Of a stretch of 40,480 bases of DNA, positions 16,163 to 23,697 are shown piece by piece. Under the pieces are notes generated by a model. The model searched no databases and was not told the origin of the DNA. It saw only the letters and a program-made list of their open reading frames with translations. Origin of the DNA: JAISGQ01 sp964500965 (GTDB lineage Bacteria; Bacillota; Clostridia; Oscillospirales; Acutalibacteraceae). How positions within the stretch are numbered: position 1 is the first letter of the stretch; each line of letters begins with the position of its first letter. The DNA lies in NCBI GenBank assembly GCA_964500965.1, contig CAZCQZ010000016.1, positions 1 through 40,480 on the forward strand, in the 5' to 3' direction. Position numbers and translations under genes: made by a program.

Positions 16163-17440
16163 TTACAGGTCAAATTTGTTCATAACCATACCCGTTACGA
16201 GCTTGGGATAGAAATAGGTGGATTTTTGAGGCATTTTTTCACCGTTAGCGGCAACGTCGCGGATTTCCTCCACTCTGGTGGGGTTGAGGATAAAGGAGCA
16301 TTGGAATTTGCCATCGCGAACACTCTCAATCGCTTCGTCGAAAGCCCTTGTATATGTCAGGTTGACCTGTGCCGCCATATTTTCCTTATCTATTCCCAGA
16401 CATTTTTCAAGCACCAGTGAGTGAAGCACGCTCACATCAAGCTCTCTCAATGCCTTTGAGCAATCGGGCAAAACCTCCTGCATGACGGAAATATCCTTTA
16501 ACACCAGTAAATCCCATTCATCTCCGCCGCAATACATGGCGTAGGCTTTTTTGCCCTCTTTGTAATAATCATCGAGCCTTGCCTCAATAGTATCAACGCC
16601 GTTTTCGTGAGTTATATCAAAGCTTTCTGCGGCTTTTTCAAGAAGCGCGTTTCTGTCAAAGCTTTCAAGGTCGCGTACCATGCGGTGAGTAGGAAACACA
16701 ACAAGCCCGTCATTTTCCATATCCACCAGCATCATCATGATATAATCGCTGTCCGCACCCTCCGGCGTACCGTTTTCGCGGCAGTAGTTGCGGTAATTTA
16801 TACCTGTTTCATAGCGGTGATGACCGTCGGCAATATAAAGCTTTCTGTCGGCAAAATCTCCACACAGCTTTTCTATAAAAGTGGGGTTTGATACTATCCA
16901 CATACGGTGGGTAACATCTGCATCATCTGTAAATTCAAAATCGGGATTACAGTCGGAATATTCGTCAAGCTTTGATTTCGTCTTGCCGCCGTCGTCCATG
17001 TAAAGGGAATATATCTGAGAAAAATTACAGCCGGTGGCTTTCATCAGATTAAGCCGGTCGGTTTTCGCCTTGGAAAGAGTTTCCTCGTGGGGAAGAACAA
17101 TTCCTTTGTCAAACTCCTCAAGCTTTACCGCGGCTATCATGCCCTTTACGGACATGACCCTGCCTCTTGCCTTAAATTCTTCCTCATAAATATATATGCT
17201 GTCTTTGCCCTCTCTTATAAGAGTGCCGTTTTCAAGCCATTCTTTAAGAACATTTCCTGCCTGAACATAAGGCTCATCACCCTTTGGCAGTTCAAGACGT
17301 ATTACGTTGTGCCCGTTCCTTTCCAGAAAAGCAAGTCTCTGTTCCTCACTTATTATGTCATAGGGCGGACAGGTGAGAGTTTCAAGTGTGCCTGCGGATT
17401 CCGCAAAGCGCATACCGTTAAAGCCTTTTACTACTGCCAT
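16163..17440 (-). CDS. DUF1015 family protein
   Basis: The 425-residue protein matches the conserved bacterial DUF1015 family: TCPPYDIISEEQR near the N terminus, NVIRLELPKGD, the VLPHEETLSKAKTDRLNLMKAT block, and ADGHHRYETGINYR in the middle. The histidine-rich ADGHHRYE motif suggests a metal or phosphate site, but no reaction is established for the family that I can state. No membrane segment or signal peptide. ATG at 17440 with an AAAGG ribosome site; it has its own promoter and terminator, so it looks monocistronic. Confidence 0.88.
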   Translation of the reverse strand: MAVVKGFNGMRFAESAGTLETLTCPPYDIISEEQRLAFLERNGHNVIRLELPKGDEPYVQAGNVLKEWLENGTLIREGKDSIYIYEEEFKARGRVMSVKGMIAAVKLEEFDKGIVLPHEETLSKAKTDRLNLMKATGCNFSQIYSLYMDDGGKTKSKLDEYSDCNPDFEFTDDADVTHRMWIVSNPTFIEKLCGDFADRKLYIADGHHRYETGINYRNYCRENGTPEGADSDYIMMMLVDMENDGLVVFPTHRMVRDLESFDRNALLEKAAESFDITHENGVDTIEARLDDYYKEGKKAYAMYCGGDEWDLLVLKDISVMQEVLPDCSKALRELDVSVLHSLVLEKCLGIDKENMAAQVNLTYTRAFDEAIESVRDGKFQCSFILNPTRVEEIRDVAANGEKMPQKSTYFYPKLVTGMVMNKFDL

Positions 17441-17478
17441 GTAACTGCAACCTTTCGTTTCTGTATTTTTGCTATTAC

Positions 17479-17507
17479 AGTTTAACGTATTGAAGCATCA
17501 CAGTCAA
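17479..17507 (-). promoter_or_regulatory. promoter of the DUF1015 gene
   Basis: Minus strand -35 TTGACT (17502-17507), 17 bp spacer, -10 TAAACT (17479-17484), about 39 bp before the start codon. Confidence 0.72.
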
Positions 17508-17525
17508 GGCATAGCGGAAAATAAA

Positions 17526-18104
17526 TCACGGTCGTGTTTCAAGTCCGTAGAGCTGAGTTACAGGGTCGCGGAAAAGTCCGATTTTAGGCGGACTTACGGA
17601 AAAGCACAGCAGCATTACGATAATCAGGCACAGCAATGCGGCGGAAATGGGGAAAATATCGTTAACGTTTTTGTCGGAATTGAGTATTCTTATGCTGACG
17701 ATTTCTCCGCATATCAGCCATAGAAGCGCGGAGAGAATGTCAATCCACAGCACACTGCTGCCCCATACGCCGCTGTAAATAAAGAAAAAACAAACTGTCA
17801 GCAACATCACCGTCAATGCCCCTGCGCACCTTGCCACAACAAGCCTTTTGATGTTCGGCTTCAAAGCATAATATACCGCTATGCTCCAGAGCAAAAAGGG
17901 TATGAGAAGTATTTTCACGTGTTCCCAAACACTTTCGTTAACTGCGGAAAACACCGCCGCCGCGATATTTTTTCCGCTCAGCTCATAGAAAAAGTGCAGA
18001 AATGAAGCCAGCGCAAAGCCGACTGCCGCACCGCCCATGCTGACAAGAACAGCTTTTGTTTTTTCGTTAAAGGATATTCGTTTTAATATAGCCGTATTTT
18101 GCAT
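17526..18104 (-). CDS. multi-pass membrane protein resembling DUF6512
   Basis: 192 residues with about six hydrophobic segments. After the first helix (VLVSMGGAAVGFALASF) comes an HFFYELSG ... NESVWEHVKILL block, the hallmark I associate with the DUF6512 family of small integral membrane proteins in Firmicutes. No function is known. ATG 18104 follows GGAGG; the longer in-frame start at 18125 lacks a ribosome site. The short gap after the next small membrane-protein gene (43 bp) suggests a two-gene unit. Confidence 0.7.
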   Translation of the reverse strand: MQNTAILKRISFNEKTKAVLVSMGGAAVGFALASFLHFFYELSGKNIAAAVFSAVNESVWEHVKILLIPFLLWSIAVYYALKPNIKRLVVARCAGALTVMLLTVCFFFIYSGVWGSSVLWIDILSALLWLICGEIVSIRILNSDKNVNDIFPISAALLCLIIVMLLCFSVSPPKIGLFRDPVTQLYGLETRP

Positions 18105-18147
18105 ATTATCAGACCTCCGTTTCATCTGATATATACGCGCACCGTTT

Positions 18148-18459
18148 CTAAATTATGAGCAGTACGCCGACGGCTGTCATCACCGAGCCTAAAGCCGCCG
18201 CGCCTGCCATAAGCGCCCACCTCGGCAGTGCTGTCAGTTTTTCGCTTAATATTCTTTCCTCTTTTTCCTCTGTTTCATCTGTTTCCGTACAGTATTCTAC
18301 CCTCTCGTTCAGCTCGTCTATGCATTCACGTGCCGCTTTGTGCAGGTCTATACTGCCGTTCTCCGCGTATTGAGGGCGTACAAAGCATATGACTCTTTCA
18401 AAATACGGGCTGTCGGGCTTGTTTATCTCAACAGCAAATCTGCCTACCGAACGTATCAT
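18148..18459 (-). CDS. small C-tail-anchored membrane protein, unknown
   Basis: 103 residues: an N-terminal soluble part (MIRSVGRFAVEINKPDSP...), an acidic stretch (TETDETEEKEER), then one C-terminal transmembrane helix (ALMAGAAALGSVMTAVGVLLII) ending at the C terminus. This topology suggests a tail-anchored protein with its N-terminal part in the cytoplasm. I do not recognise a family. GGGAGG lies 8 nt before the ATG, which supports translation. It precedes the DUF6512-like gene on the same strand. The upstream region has an ATTACA/TGTAAT dyad (18512-18526) overlapping a weak promoter. Confidence 0.65.
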   Translation of the reverse strand: MIRSVGRFAVEINKPDSPYFERVICFVRPQYAENGSIDLHKAARECIDELNERVEYCTETDETEEKEERILSEKLTALPRWALMAGAAALGSVMTAVGVLLII

Positions 18460-18511
18460 ATCATCATCCTCCCTTTTCCTGAATTATTGACTTGTGCATA
18501 TATTCTATTCA

Positions 18512-18526
18512 ATTACATTTTGTAAT
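18512..18526. promoter_or_regulatory. ATTACA-TTT-TGTAAT dyad upstream of the tail-anchored protein gene
   Basis: Perfect 6-bp arms around three bases, 53-67 bp before the minus-strand start codon. It overlaps a weak candidate -35 (TTACAA) whose -10 would be TATATG at 17 bp. Could be an operator. Confidence 0.35.
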
Positions 18527-18543
18527 TTTTCATCTCCGATTCG

Positions 18544-18673
18544 TGTTAACATAAAAAATGTGGAAAAGTGGGTGGAAAACGTGGAAAACTCCCATGGCTT
18601 CGTTGTGACAAAAATTTAAAACGGCTTTGTTAAGCCGTTTTCTGTGTTGAAAACTTTTCCGCTTATGTTAACA
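18544..18673. repeat. 130 bp inverted-repeat structure with DnaA-box-like repeats
   Basis: Outer arms TGTTAACATAA (18544-18554) / TTATGTTAACA (18663-18673); inner arms GGAAAAGT (18562-18569) / ACTTTTCC (18653-18660); central hairpin AAAACGGCTT-tgtt-AAGCCGTTTT (18618-18641). The left half carries three GTGGAAAA repeats (18560, 18572, 18581); read on the minus strand the first is TTTTCCACA, which fits the DnaA box TTWTNCACA, and the other two miss it by one base. A further one-mismatch site (ATATGCACA, minus) is near 18494-18502. No gene is credible in 18460-18937. Confidence 0.55.
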
Positions 18674-18735
18674 GAAAATGAATTATCGCAAAACAAACAG
18701 TTTAATTAACTTCACAATTGACGTAAAAGTATCGG

Positions 18736-18764
18736 TTGTAAAAAGCAAAAAGCTATGCTATACT
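18736..18764 (+). promoter_or_regulatory. promoter of the acyltransferase-walJ-rlmH unit
   Basis: -35 TTGTAA (18736-18741), 17 bp spacer, -10 TATACT (18759-18764). The transcript would begin near 18771 and then run through the 107 bp palindromic element before reaching the start codon at 18938. Confidence 0.65.
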
Positions 18765-18785
18765 TATTTTGTTGACCGTATTTTT

Positions 18786-18892
18786 ATACTAATTTCAAAT
18801 AAGACGTATGGCATAAAAATCCTTCGCGTCAGTCAAAAAGCAGGACTTTCCGCTCGGATTTTTTTATTGACTTTCCAATTTGAAATTAGTAT
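18786..18892. mobile_element. 107 bp MITE-like palindromic element in a 5' leader
   Basis: Perfect 15-bp terminal inverted repeats ATACTAATTTCAAAT (18786-18800) and ATTTGAAATTAGTAT (18878-18892). Inside, AAAAATCC-ttc-GCG pairs with CGC-tc-GGATTTTT, so the whole element can fold into one long bulged hairpin. If the repeats are taken as CTAATTTCAAAT, each end is flanked by TA, as expected for IS630/mariner-type insertions. There is no ORF and no transposase nearby. It is placed between a good promoter and the acyltransferase start. Confidence 0.6.
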
Positions 18893-18937
18893 TACTGCTA
18901 ATTCAGTTTTAACGGTTTGAAATACGAGGTGACTGTC

Positions 18938-20176
18938 ATGCCAAAAAAGAAAAAGAAAAGCTATAATCTGCTCCGCCACAGAATAATATTTGCCGTCTGC
19001 AAGCCCGTTGCACGGCTTTTTCTGGCGATAAAATGCGGCTTTAAGAAAACCGTAAAGCCCAAAGGCGCGCCGAAATTCAAGCAATATGTTATGCTGTCAA
19101 ATCACAACAACGACTTCGATACCGTAGCTATTGCCGCCTCCGTTCCCGGCGTGTGTCATTTTGTGGCAAGTGACCACATCCTGAAATGGGGCGTCGGCGG
19201 ACTTATAAAATGGGCGTGCGATCCTATTGCGATTTCCCGTGCTCAGCTTGACCTTAAAGCGGTCAAGGACATTATGCAGTGTAAAAAAGAGGGCGGCAGT
19301 ATCGGAATTTTCCCGGAGGGCGGCTGTTCCTACACCGGTCGCACCGGATATATCGCACCTGCAACGGCAAAGCTTATTAAGCAATTGGGCTTGCCGGTGT
19401 ATCTTTACGGCATTGAGGGCACATTTCTCATGAAGCCCGTTGCCGCAAAAAACATGCGCAGAGGCAAGGAATGGTGCGTGCTGAGAAAGTGGCTCACCGC
19501 CGAGGAAGTTGCCTCCATGACCGTTGACGAACTGCATAAGTGCATTTGCGAAAACCTCATGGTGGACGCATACGTAACTCAGCGTGAAAAAATGTATAAA
19601 TACAAGGGCAAGGACCTTGCCGCAGAGCTTGAGGTTTCGCTTTATAAATGCCCGAAATGCGGTGCTGTGGGCAAAATCCACGGCAAAGGCAATGTGTTCG
19701 CCTGTAATGAGTGCGGCTACAGCGTTACATATAATAAATACGGCTTCTTTGAGGGCGAGGACGTAATTTTTGACACAATAACCGCATGGGACGACTGGCA
19801 GAGAGCCGAAATTGTCCGCTGTATAAACGAGGGCGAATATGACCTGACCGGAGAAACCCCGATTTTCTCCGATGAGGACGAAATAATGGCGGTGTCGGAA
19901 AAGGCACACGTAAAATCCACTGCCGGAAAAGGCACGTTTTATATGTATTCCGACCGCTTTGAGCTTCACGGCGACGGCATTGACGAGGTGTGGTATTTCG
20001 ATAAAATCGAAAAGCTGAGAGCGACCAACCGCAGTCACCTTTCATTCTCCGTCGGCGGCGACACATATATTGATTTGAGCAGTGAACGCGTCCGTTCTTC
20101 CTATAAATATATGCTCAGCTACAACGCGCTAAAGCTTTGGGCAAAGGGCAAGCCGATAGATTTCTTCGGCGTATAA
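18938..20176 (+). CDS. PlsC-like 1-acyl-glycerol-3-phosphate acyltransferase with C-terminal zinc ribbon
   Basis: The N-terminal half is a lysophospholipid acyltransferase: catalytic SNHNNDFD (HX4D, about 53-60), DPIAISR, and IGIFPEGG (motif III). It should esterify an acyl group to lysophosphatidate or a related lipid at the membrane. After it comes a four-cysteine zinc ribbon, CPKCG ... CNECG (about 238-262), then about 150 residues of mixed alpha/beta sequence I cannot assign. At 412 residues it is much longer than a plain PlsC (about 240), so it is a fusion. Start ATG 18938 follows GAGGTG; a TTG 21 bases earlier is less likely. First gene of a unit with walJ (19 bp gap) and rlmH. Confidence 0.85.
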   Translation: MPKKKKKSYNLLRHRIIFAVCKPVARLFLAIKCGFKKTVKPKGAPKFKQYVMLSNHNNDFDTVAIAASVPGVCHFVASDHILKWGVGGLIKWACDPIAISRAQLDLKAVKDIMQCKKEGGSIGIFPEGGCSYTGRTGYIAPATAKLIKQLGLPVYLYGIEGTFLMKPVAAKNMRRGKEWCVLRKWLTAEEVASMTVDELHKCICENLMVDAYVTQREKMYKYKGKDLAAELEVSLYKCPKCGAVGKIHGKGNVFACNECGYSVTYNKYGFFEGEDVIFDTITAWDDWQRAEIVRCINEGEYDLTGETPIFSDEDEIMAVSEKAHVKSTAGKGTFYMYSDRFELHGDGIDEVWYFDKIEKLRATNRSHLSFSVGGDTYIDLSSERVRSSYKYMLSYNALKLWAKGKPIDFFGV

Positions 20177-20195
20177 TCCTGAAAGGAGTAATCTT

Positions 20196-20978
20196 TTGGC
20201 TCGCATAAGCTCTCTTTTTTCTTCAAGCAGCGGAAACTGCACTATCATCGGCTGTTCCGGCAGATATGTCATGATTGACGCCGGTGTAAGCGCAAAAAAA
20301 ATCGGTGAGGCTTTGCTTCAGCGTGACGTAAGACCGGAAAGCATAGCCGCCCTGTTTATCACCCACGAGCATATTGACCATGTGAACGGCGTGCGCGTAT
20401 TTGCAGGCAAATACGATATTCCCCTTTACGCAACGGAGGGAACGTTGGCGGCAATGGAGCAGAAAGGACATTTAAAAGGCGTTCGCTGTGCGGTTATAAA
20501 TAACACCGTTGAGTTGCCGGAAATGCGTATAAGCCGCTTTAAAACCTCCCATGACGCCGCCGAAAGCTGCGGATATACCGTGGAAACCGCAGACGGCAGA
20601 AAAATAGCCGTCGCCACCGATACGGGATATGTTTCGGAAGCAGTGCATAACGCAATATGCGGCTGTGATGCGGTACTTATCGAATCCAATCACGATGAGA
20701 AAATGCTCAGAAACGGTCCCTATCCGCCCCTTACAAAACAGCGAATACTGTCCGACGTGGGACATCTTTCAAACCCCGCCTGTGCCGCAGAGGTTATACG
20801 GCTTGTGAAAAGCGGCTCTACCAGATTTTTACTTGGCCATATAAGCGAAAACAACAACACTCAGGCGCTTGCTTACGAAACCTCGTTTAACGCACTTTGT
20901 GCCGAGGGTATGAGGAAGAATTTTGACTACACCCTTGCGGCGTTAAGTCCACAGGGCTGTGAAATGGTGGTGCTTTAA
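20196..20978 (+). CDS. WalJ/YycJ-type metallo-beta-lactamase-fold hydrolase
   Basis: The 260-residue protein has the metal-binding motif THEHIDH (about 57-63), an N-terminal SSSSGNCT typical of the YycJ/WalJ group, a further ATDTGY block and late GHLS and LGHISENN histidine motifs. In Firmicutes the family is linked to the WalKR wall-stress system and has been tied to coordinating DNA replication and division, but its substrate is not settled. The start is TTG at 20196, 7 nt after AAAGGAG; no in-frame ATG is suitable. It overlaps rlmH by one base, and the walJ-rlmH neighbourhood is also seen in Bacillus, which supports the call. Confidence 0.88.
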   Translation: MARISSLFSSSSGNCTIIGCSGRYVMIDAGVSAKKIGEALLQRDVRPESIAALFITHEHIDHVNGVRVFAGKYDIPLYATEGTLAAMEQKGHLKGVRCAVINNTVELPEMRISRFKTSHDAAESCGYTVETADGRKIAVATDTGYVSEAVHNAICGCDAVLIESNHDEKMLRNGPYPPLTKQRILSDVGHLSNPACAAEVIRLVKSGSTRFLLGHISENNNTQALAYETSFNALCAEGMRKNFDYTLAALSPQGCEMVVL

Positions 20979-21457
20979 TGCAGGACGTCCGAATAATATG
21001 CGTCGGCAAGCTGAAAGAGCAGTTTTGGCGCGATGCCTGTGCCGAGTATTCCAAACGGCTGACGGCATATTGCAGGTTTTCGATTGTTGAGGTTGACGAG
21101 TTCCGTCTGCCGGACAACCCATCGAAAGCTCAGATAACAGCCGGGCTTGAAGCCGAGGGCAAGCATATTTTGTCAAAATGTCCGAGCGGCTCCGAGATTG
21201 TTGCGCTGTGCATTGAGGGAAAGCCCCATTCCTCCGAGCAGGTTGCCGCTCTTGCGGAAAAATTTGCCATGTCGGGCAGAGGTATCTGTTTTGTTATAGG
21301 AGGGTCTTTCGGTCTTTCGGATGAGGTAAAGTCAAAAGCCGCCGTAAAGCTTTCAATGTCGCCTATGACCTTTCCCCACCAGCTTGCCAGAGTTATGCTC
21401 TGCGAGCAGATATATCGTGCATTTTGCATAAATAACGGCTCGAAATATCACAAATGA
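20978..21457 (+). CDS. rlmH: 23S rRNA pseudouridine(1915) N3-methyltransferase RlmH
   Basis: Methylates pseudouridine 1915 in helix 69 of 23S rRNA on the assembled 70S ribosome, using SAM. The 159-residue length is exact for the family. Visible signatures: RIICVGKLKE at the N terminus, VALCIEGK, the SPOUT knot FVIGGSFGLSDEV and the C-terminal LSMSPMTFPHQLARVMLCEQIYRAFCINNGSKYHK region (positions 125-159, with HQL, EQIYRA and the terminal KYHK). The ATG overlaps the walJ stop codon (TAATG), showing translational coupling. Confidence 0.97.
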   Translation: MQDVRIICVGKLKEQFWRDACAEYSKRLTAYCRFSIVEVDEFRLPDNPSKAQITAGLEAEGKHILSKCPSGSEIVALCIEGKPHSSEQVAALAEKFAMSGRGICFVIGGSFGLSDEVKSKAAVKLSMSPMTFPHQLARVMLCEQIYRAFCINNGSKYHK

Positions 21458-21497
21458 CCGGTGCAAAAACAAAAAATACCGCCGGATAAAAAAACTG

Positions 21498-21526
21498 TTG
21501 CTTTTTTCGGTAAAAGGTGTTAAAAT
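21498..21526 (+). promoter_or_regulatory. promoter of rpsT
   Basis: -35 TTGCTT (21498-21503), 17 bp spacer, -10 TAAAAT (21521-21526). The leader before the strong AAGGAGGTG ribosome site is about 35 nt. Confidence 0.72.
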
Positions 21527-21567
21527 AACTGCACGTGACTGTAAGGAAGCAAGGAGGTGTACCGTAA

Positions 21568-21825
21568 ATGCCCAATATCAAGTCTGCTAAAAAGAGAGTT
21601 AAGGTCAACGAGACTAAGAATCTCCGCAATAAGGCTCTCCGTTCCAACCTCAAGACCACAATCAAAAAGGCTGATGTCGCAATTGAGAATCATGAGAATA
21701 CCGATGAGGCTGTCCGTCTTGCAATGAAGAAGATTGACCAGGCTGTTGCAAAGGGTATTCTTCATAAGAATACCGCCGCAAGAAAGAAGTCTGCTATCGC
21801 TCGCAAGGTTAACAAGGCTTCGTAA
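21568..21825 (+). CDS. rpsT: 30S ribosomal protein S20
   Basis: Primary 16S rRNA-binding protein of the small subunit. The 85-residue lysine-rich protein starts PNIKSAKKRVKVNETKNLRN, which matches bacterial S20, and ends in the typical GILHKNTAARKKSAIARKVN. It has a strong AAGGAGGTG ribosome site, its own promoter and an intrinsic terminator, so it is monocistronic. Codon use is strongly biased as expected for a highly expressed gene. Confidence 0.97.
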   Translation: MPNIKSAKKRVKVNETKNLRNKALRSNLKTTIKKADVAIENHENTDEAVRLAMKKIDQAVAKGILHKNTAARKKSAIARKVNKAS

Positions 21826-21842
21826 TTATTCCTTTTGATTTT

Positions 21843-21869
21843 AAAAGCAGAGCTTGGCTCTGCTTTTTT
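21843..21869 (+). terminator. intrinsic terminator of rpsT
   Basis: Perfect 11-bp stem AAAAGCAGAGC-ttg-GCTCTGCTTTT followed by a T-run (21864-21869), 18 bp past the rpsT stop. Confidence 0.93.
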
Positions 21870-21917
21870 GCTTTTGCGGCGGTAGTATGAATGTTCTGTA
21901 AAAAAAACGTGTTTGAA

Positions 21918-21946
21918 TTGACAAGCGCGGTTAAAAATATTATCAT
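21918..21946 (+). promoter_or_regulatory. promoter of the 49-residue membrane peptide gene
   Basis: Consensus -35 TTGACA (21918-21923), 17 bp spacer, -10 TATCAT (21941-21946), giving a leader of about 70 nt. Confidence 0.75.
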
Positions 21947-22024
21947 ATTGTACAGGAAATACCGATTCCGATAAACGGATTATACTGCTATTTAATATAT
22001 AGAATTTTCGGAGGTGCGTAAGCT

Positions 22025-22174
22025 ATGAAAAAGTCAAATCCCTGGGTGATACTGGGAATTATCACCGCAATTGCCGCAGTTGTTGCATCTGTCACTACCG
22101 CAATCCTCATGCTTGAAAAAAGGCGCAAAGAGGACGAGGAGCTTGAGCATTATCTCGACTGCTCTATTCAGTAA
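22025..22174 (+). CDS. 49-residue single-pass membrane peptide, unknown
   Basis: Reads MKKSNPWVILGIITAIAAVV.. through one hydrophobic helix (about 8-30), then a charged tail rich in Lys/Arg and Glu (LEKRRKEDEELEHYLDCSIQ) with one cysteine near the C terminus. GGAGGTG lies 8 nt before the ATG and a consensus promoter lies upstream, so this short gene is very probably translated. The basic N terminus and the charged C-terminal tail make the orientation uncertain. I do not recognise a family with confidence. It ends 36 bp before the shared palindromic terminator. Possible roles (small regulatory membrane peptide, toxin-like peptide) are only speculation. Confidence 0.7.
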   Translation: MKKSNPWVILGIITAIAAVVASVTTAILMLEKRRKEDEELEHYLDCSIQ

Positions 22175-22210
22175 AAAGCTTTGACAATAACATTTCTACA
22201 GATTAGACCA

Positions 22211-22250
22211 AAAAGGGCTGTAAAAAACGCAGGTTTTTTACAGCCCTTTT
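22211..22250. terminator. palindromic gene-end element, copy 3
   Basis: Perfect 18-bp arms AAAAGGGCTGTAAAAAAC (22211-22228) and complement (22233-22250), loop GCAG. It sits in the convergent gap between the 49-residue peptide gene and the ABC permease, touching the permease stop codon (22253). Confidence 0.78.
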
Positions 22251-22252
22251 GT

Positions 22253-22972
22253 TCATTTTTCTCTACAGCCCTTGCATCTGAACATCGCTGCCGCTATTAC
22301 GGTCATAACCGCCGAGCTTGCAAGCACCCATACTAACGCCTTTCCGCTGTACATTCTGCCAATATCGACAGTGTAATAAAACGGCATGTTCGTACAAGCT
22401 TTGTAAAACACAGTGCCTTTCATATCATCAAGAGGAAACCATACTCCGCCGGTCAGCGTTGCCAGATTTATAATAATCGAACCTACGCCGCCAACCGCCT
22501 TATCGGAGAACAGAGTGCCCATAAGCACACCGAGAGCGATATAAAACACCCCCGACGGTATCAGCAACAGAATTGTAGCAAGCGTTTCCAAACCTGTTTT
22601 ACAGCCGAAAAAGGAAGCTGCCGTAAAGCAGACAACCGTTTGTCCTGCCGTCAACGGAAGCATGGGCAGCATATAACCGAACACAAAATCCGCTGAGGTC
22701 ATGGGCGATGAATAAAGCCTTGTTAAAAAAGCGCTTTTTCTATCACCGGCTATTAACATAGCCTCAAAAAGCATTGTGAACGTAAAGCCAAACACCGCTA
22801 TTCCCGGAGTGAGCCTGTCTATTTTGAACATTTCAATCTGCTCCGGCAGGGAATTGTTCAGTGCCGAAAGCAACACCAGCATCATTATCGGAAAGCCTAA
22901 CCCCAAAACGATGGCAAGCGGTGACCGCAGTACTTCTTTAATATTTCTTTTTGCGAAAACCGCCATTCTCAT
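22253..22972 (-). CDS. ABC-2 type transporter permease
   Basis: 239-residue integral membrane protein with about six helices, the usual size for a half-transporter ABC-2 exporter. Visible: an N-terminal amphipathic RNIKEVLRSPLAIVLGLGFPIMM, then FTFTMLFEAMLIAGDRKSAFLTRLYSSPMTSADFVFGYML, which is the typical loop before helix 3, and GSIIINLATLTGGVWFPL. It overlaps the ATPase gene by 4 bp, so the two are translated together. Substrate is unknown; the LytTR/DUF3021 context fits peptide or drug export. It ends against the palindromic terminator. Confidence 0.88.
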   Translation of the reverse strand: MRMAVFAKRNIKEVLRSPLAIVLGLGFPIMMLVLLSALNNSLPEQIEMFKIDRLTPGIAVFGFTFTMLFEAMLIAGDRKSAFLTRLYSSPMTSADFVFGYMLPMLPLTAGQTVVCFTAASFFGCKTGLETLATILLLIPSGVFYIALGVLMGTLFSDKAVGGVGSIIINLATLTGGVWFPLDDMKGTVFYKACTNMPFYYTVDIGRMYSGKALVWVLASSAVMTVIAAAMFRCKGCREK

Positions 22973-23697
22973 ATCTGCCCCTCCTGCGTCAACACCACAA
23001 AAGCATCTTCAAGACGTTTTGTTCCCGTTTTTTCAATCAGCATACCCGGCGTTCCCAACGCTTTTATTCTGCCGCCCTGCATTATTCCTATTCTGTCGGA
23101 CAATTCTTCCGCTTCCTCCATGTAATGGGTTGTGAGTATCACCGTCACATCTCCGTGCAGACTTTTTATAATTTTCCATAATTCACGACGTGCCGGTACG
23201 TCAAGTCCCAATGTCGGCTCGTCAAGGAACAGTATTTCCGGCTCGGAAATCAGTGCCATTGCAATGGACAGCCGCCGCTGCATACCCCCTGAAAGCGTTG
23301 CCGCTCTGCTGTTTTTTACTTCATCAAGCCCGAAACGTCCGACAAACTCGTCGGCTTTTGACCTTGCTTCACCGTTTTTAATGCCGTATATCCGTGCCAT
23401 GAAAACGAGATTGTCAAAAACGGAAAGATTCATTGCAACCGCTGTTTCCTGAGGTGAAATACCGGTTTTAGCCTTTACTTTTTCGGGTGCGGAAATTATG
23501 CTGTCACCCAGAAGATAAGCATCGCCCTCAGTCGGCTTTGTCAGGCAGGAGAGCATTTTTACCGTGGTGGTTTTCCCTGCCCCGTTTACTCCCAGCAGTG
23601 AAAATAATTCTCCTTTTTCAACCGTTAAATTCAGTCCGTCCACGGCGGTTTTATCCTTGTAACGCTTAGTCAGATTCTCTGTTTTTATCGCTGTCAT
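22969..23697 (-). CDS. ABC transporter ATP-binding protein
   Basis: 242 residues with Walker A GVNGAGKTTT, the Q-loop in GISPQETAV, signature LSGGMQRR, Walker B EILFLDEPT and the switch histidine in TTHYMEEAEEL. The closest type is the DrrA/CcmA-like exporter ATPase. Start ATG 23697 sits after GGAGG; its first 32 bp overlap the end of the DUF3021 gene, so the operon is tightly coupled. It powers the adjacent permease. Confidence 0.94.
   Translation of the reverse strand: MTAIKTENLTKRYKDKTAVDGLNLTVEKGELFSLLGVNGAGKTTTVKMLSCLTKPTEGDAYLLGDSIISAPEKVKAKTGISPQETAVAMNLSVFDNLVFMARIYGIKNGEARSKADEFVGRFGLDEVKNSRAATLSGGMQRRLSIAMALISEPEILFLDEPTLGLDVPARRELWKIIKSLHGDVTVILTTHYMEEAEELSDRIGIMQGGRIKALGTPGMLIEKTGTKRLEDAFVVLTQEGQI

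Noticed and set aside
18678..18920. 80-codon frame before the acyltransferase gene
   Set aside because: Runs through the promoter and the 107 bp palindromic element and has no ribosome site.
18460..18937. Chromosomal replication origin
   Set aside because: Only one full DnaA-box match plus near matches, and no dnaA, dnaN, rpmH or gyrB in the window. Kept as a hypothesis, not as a feature call.
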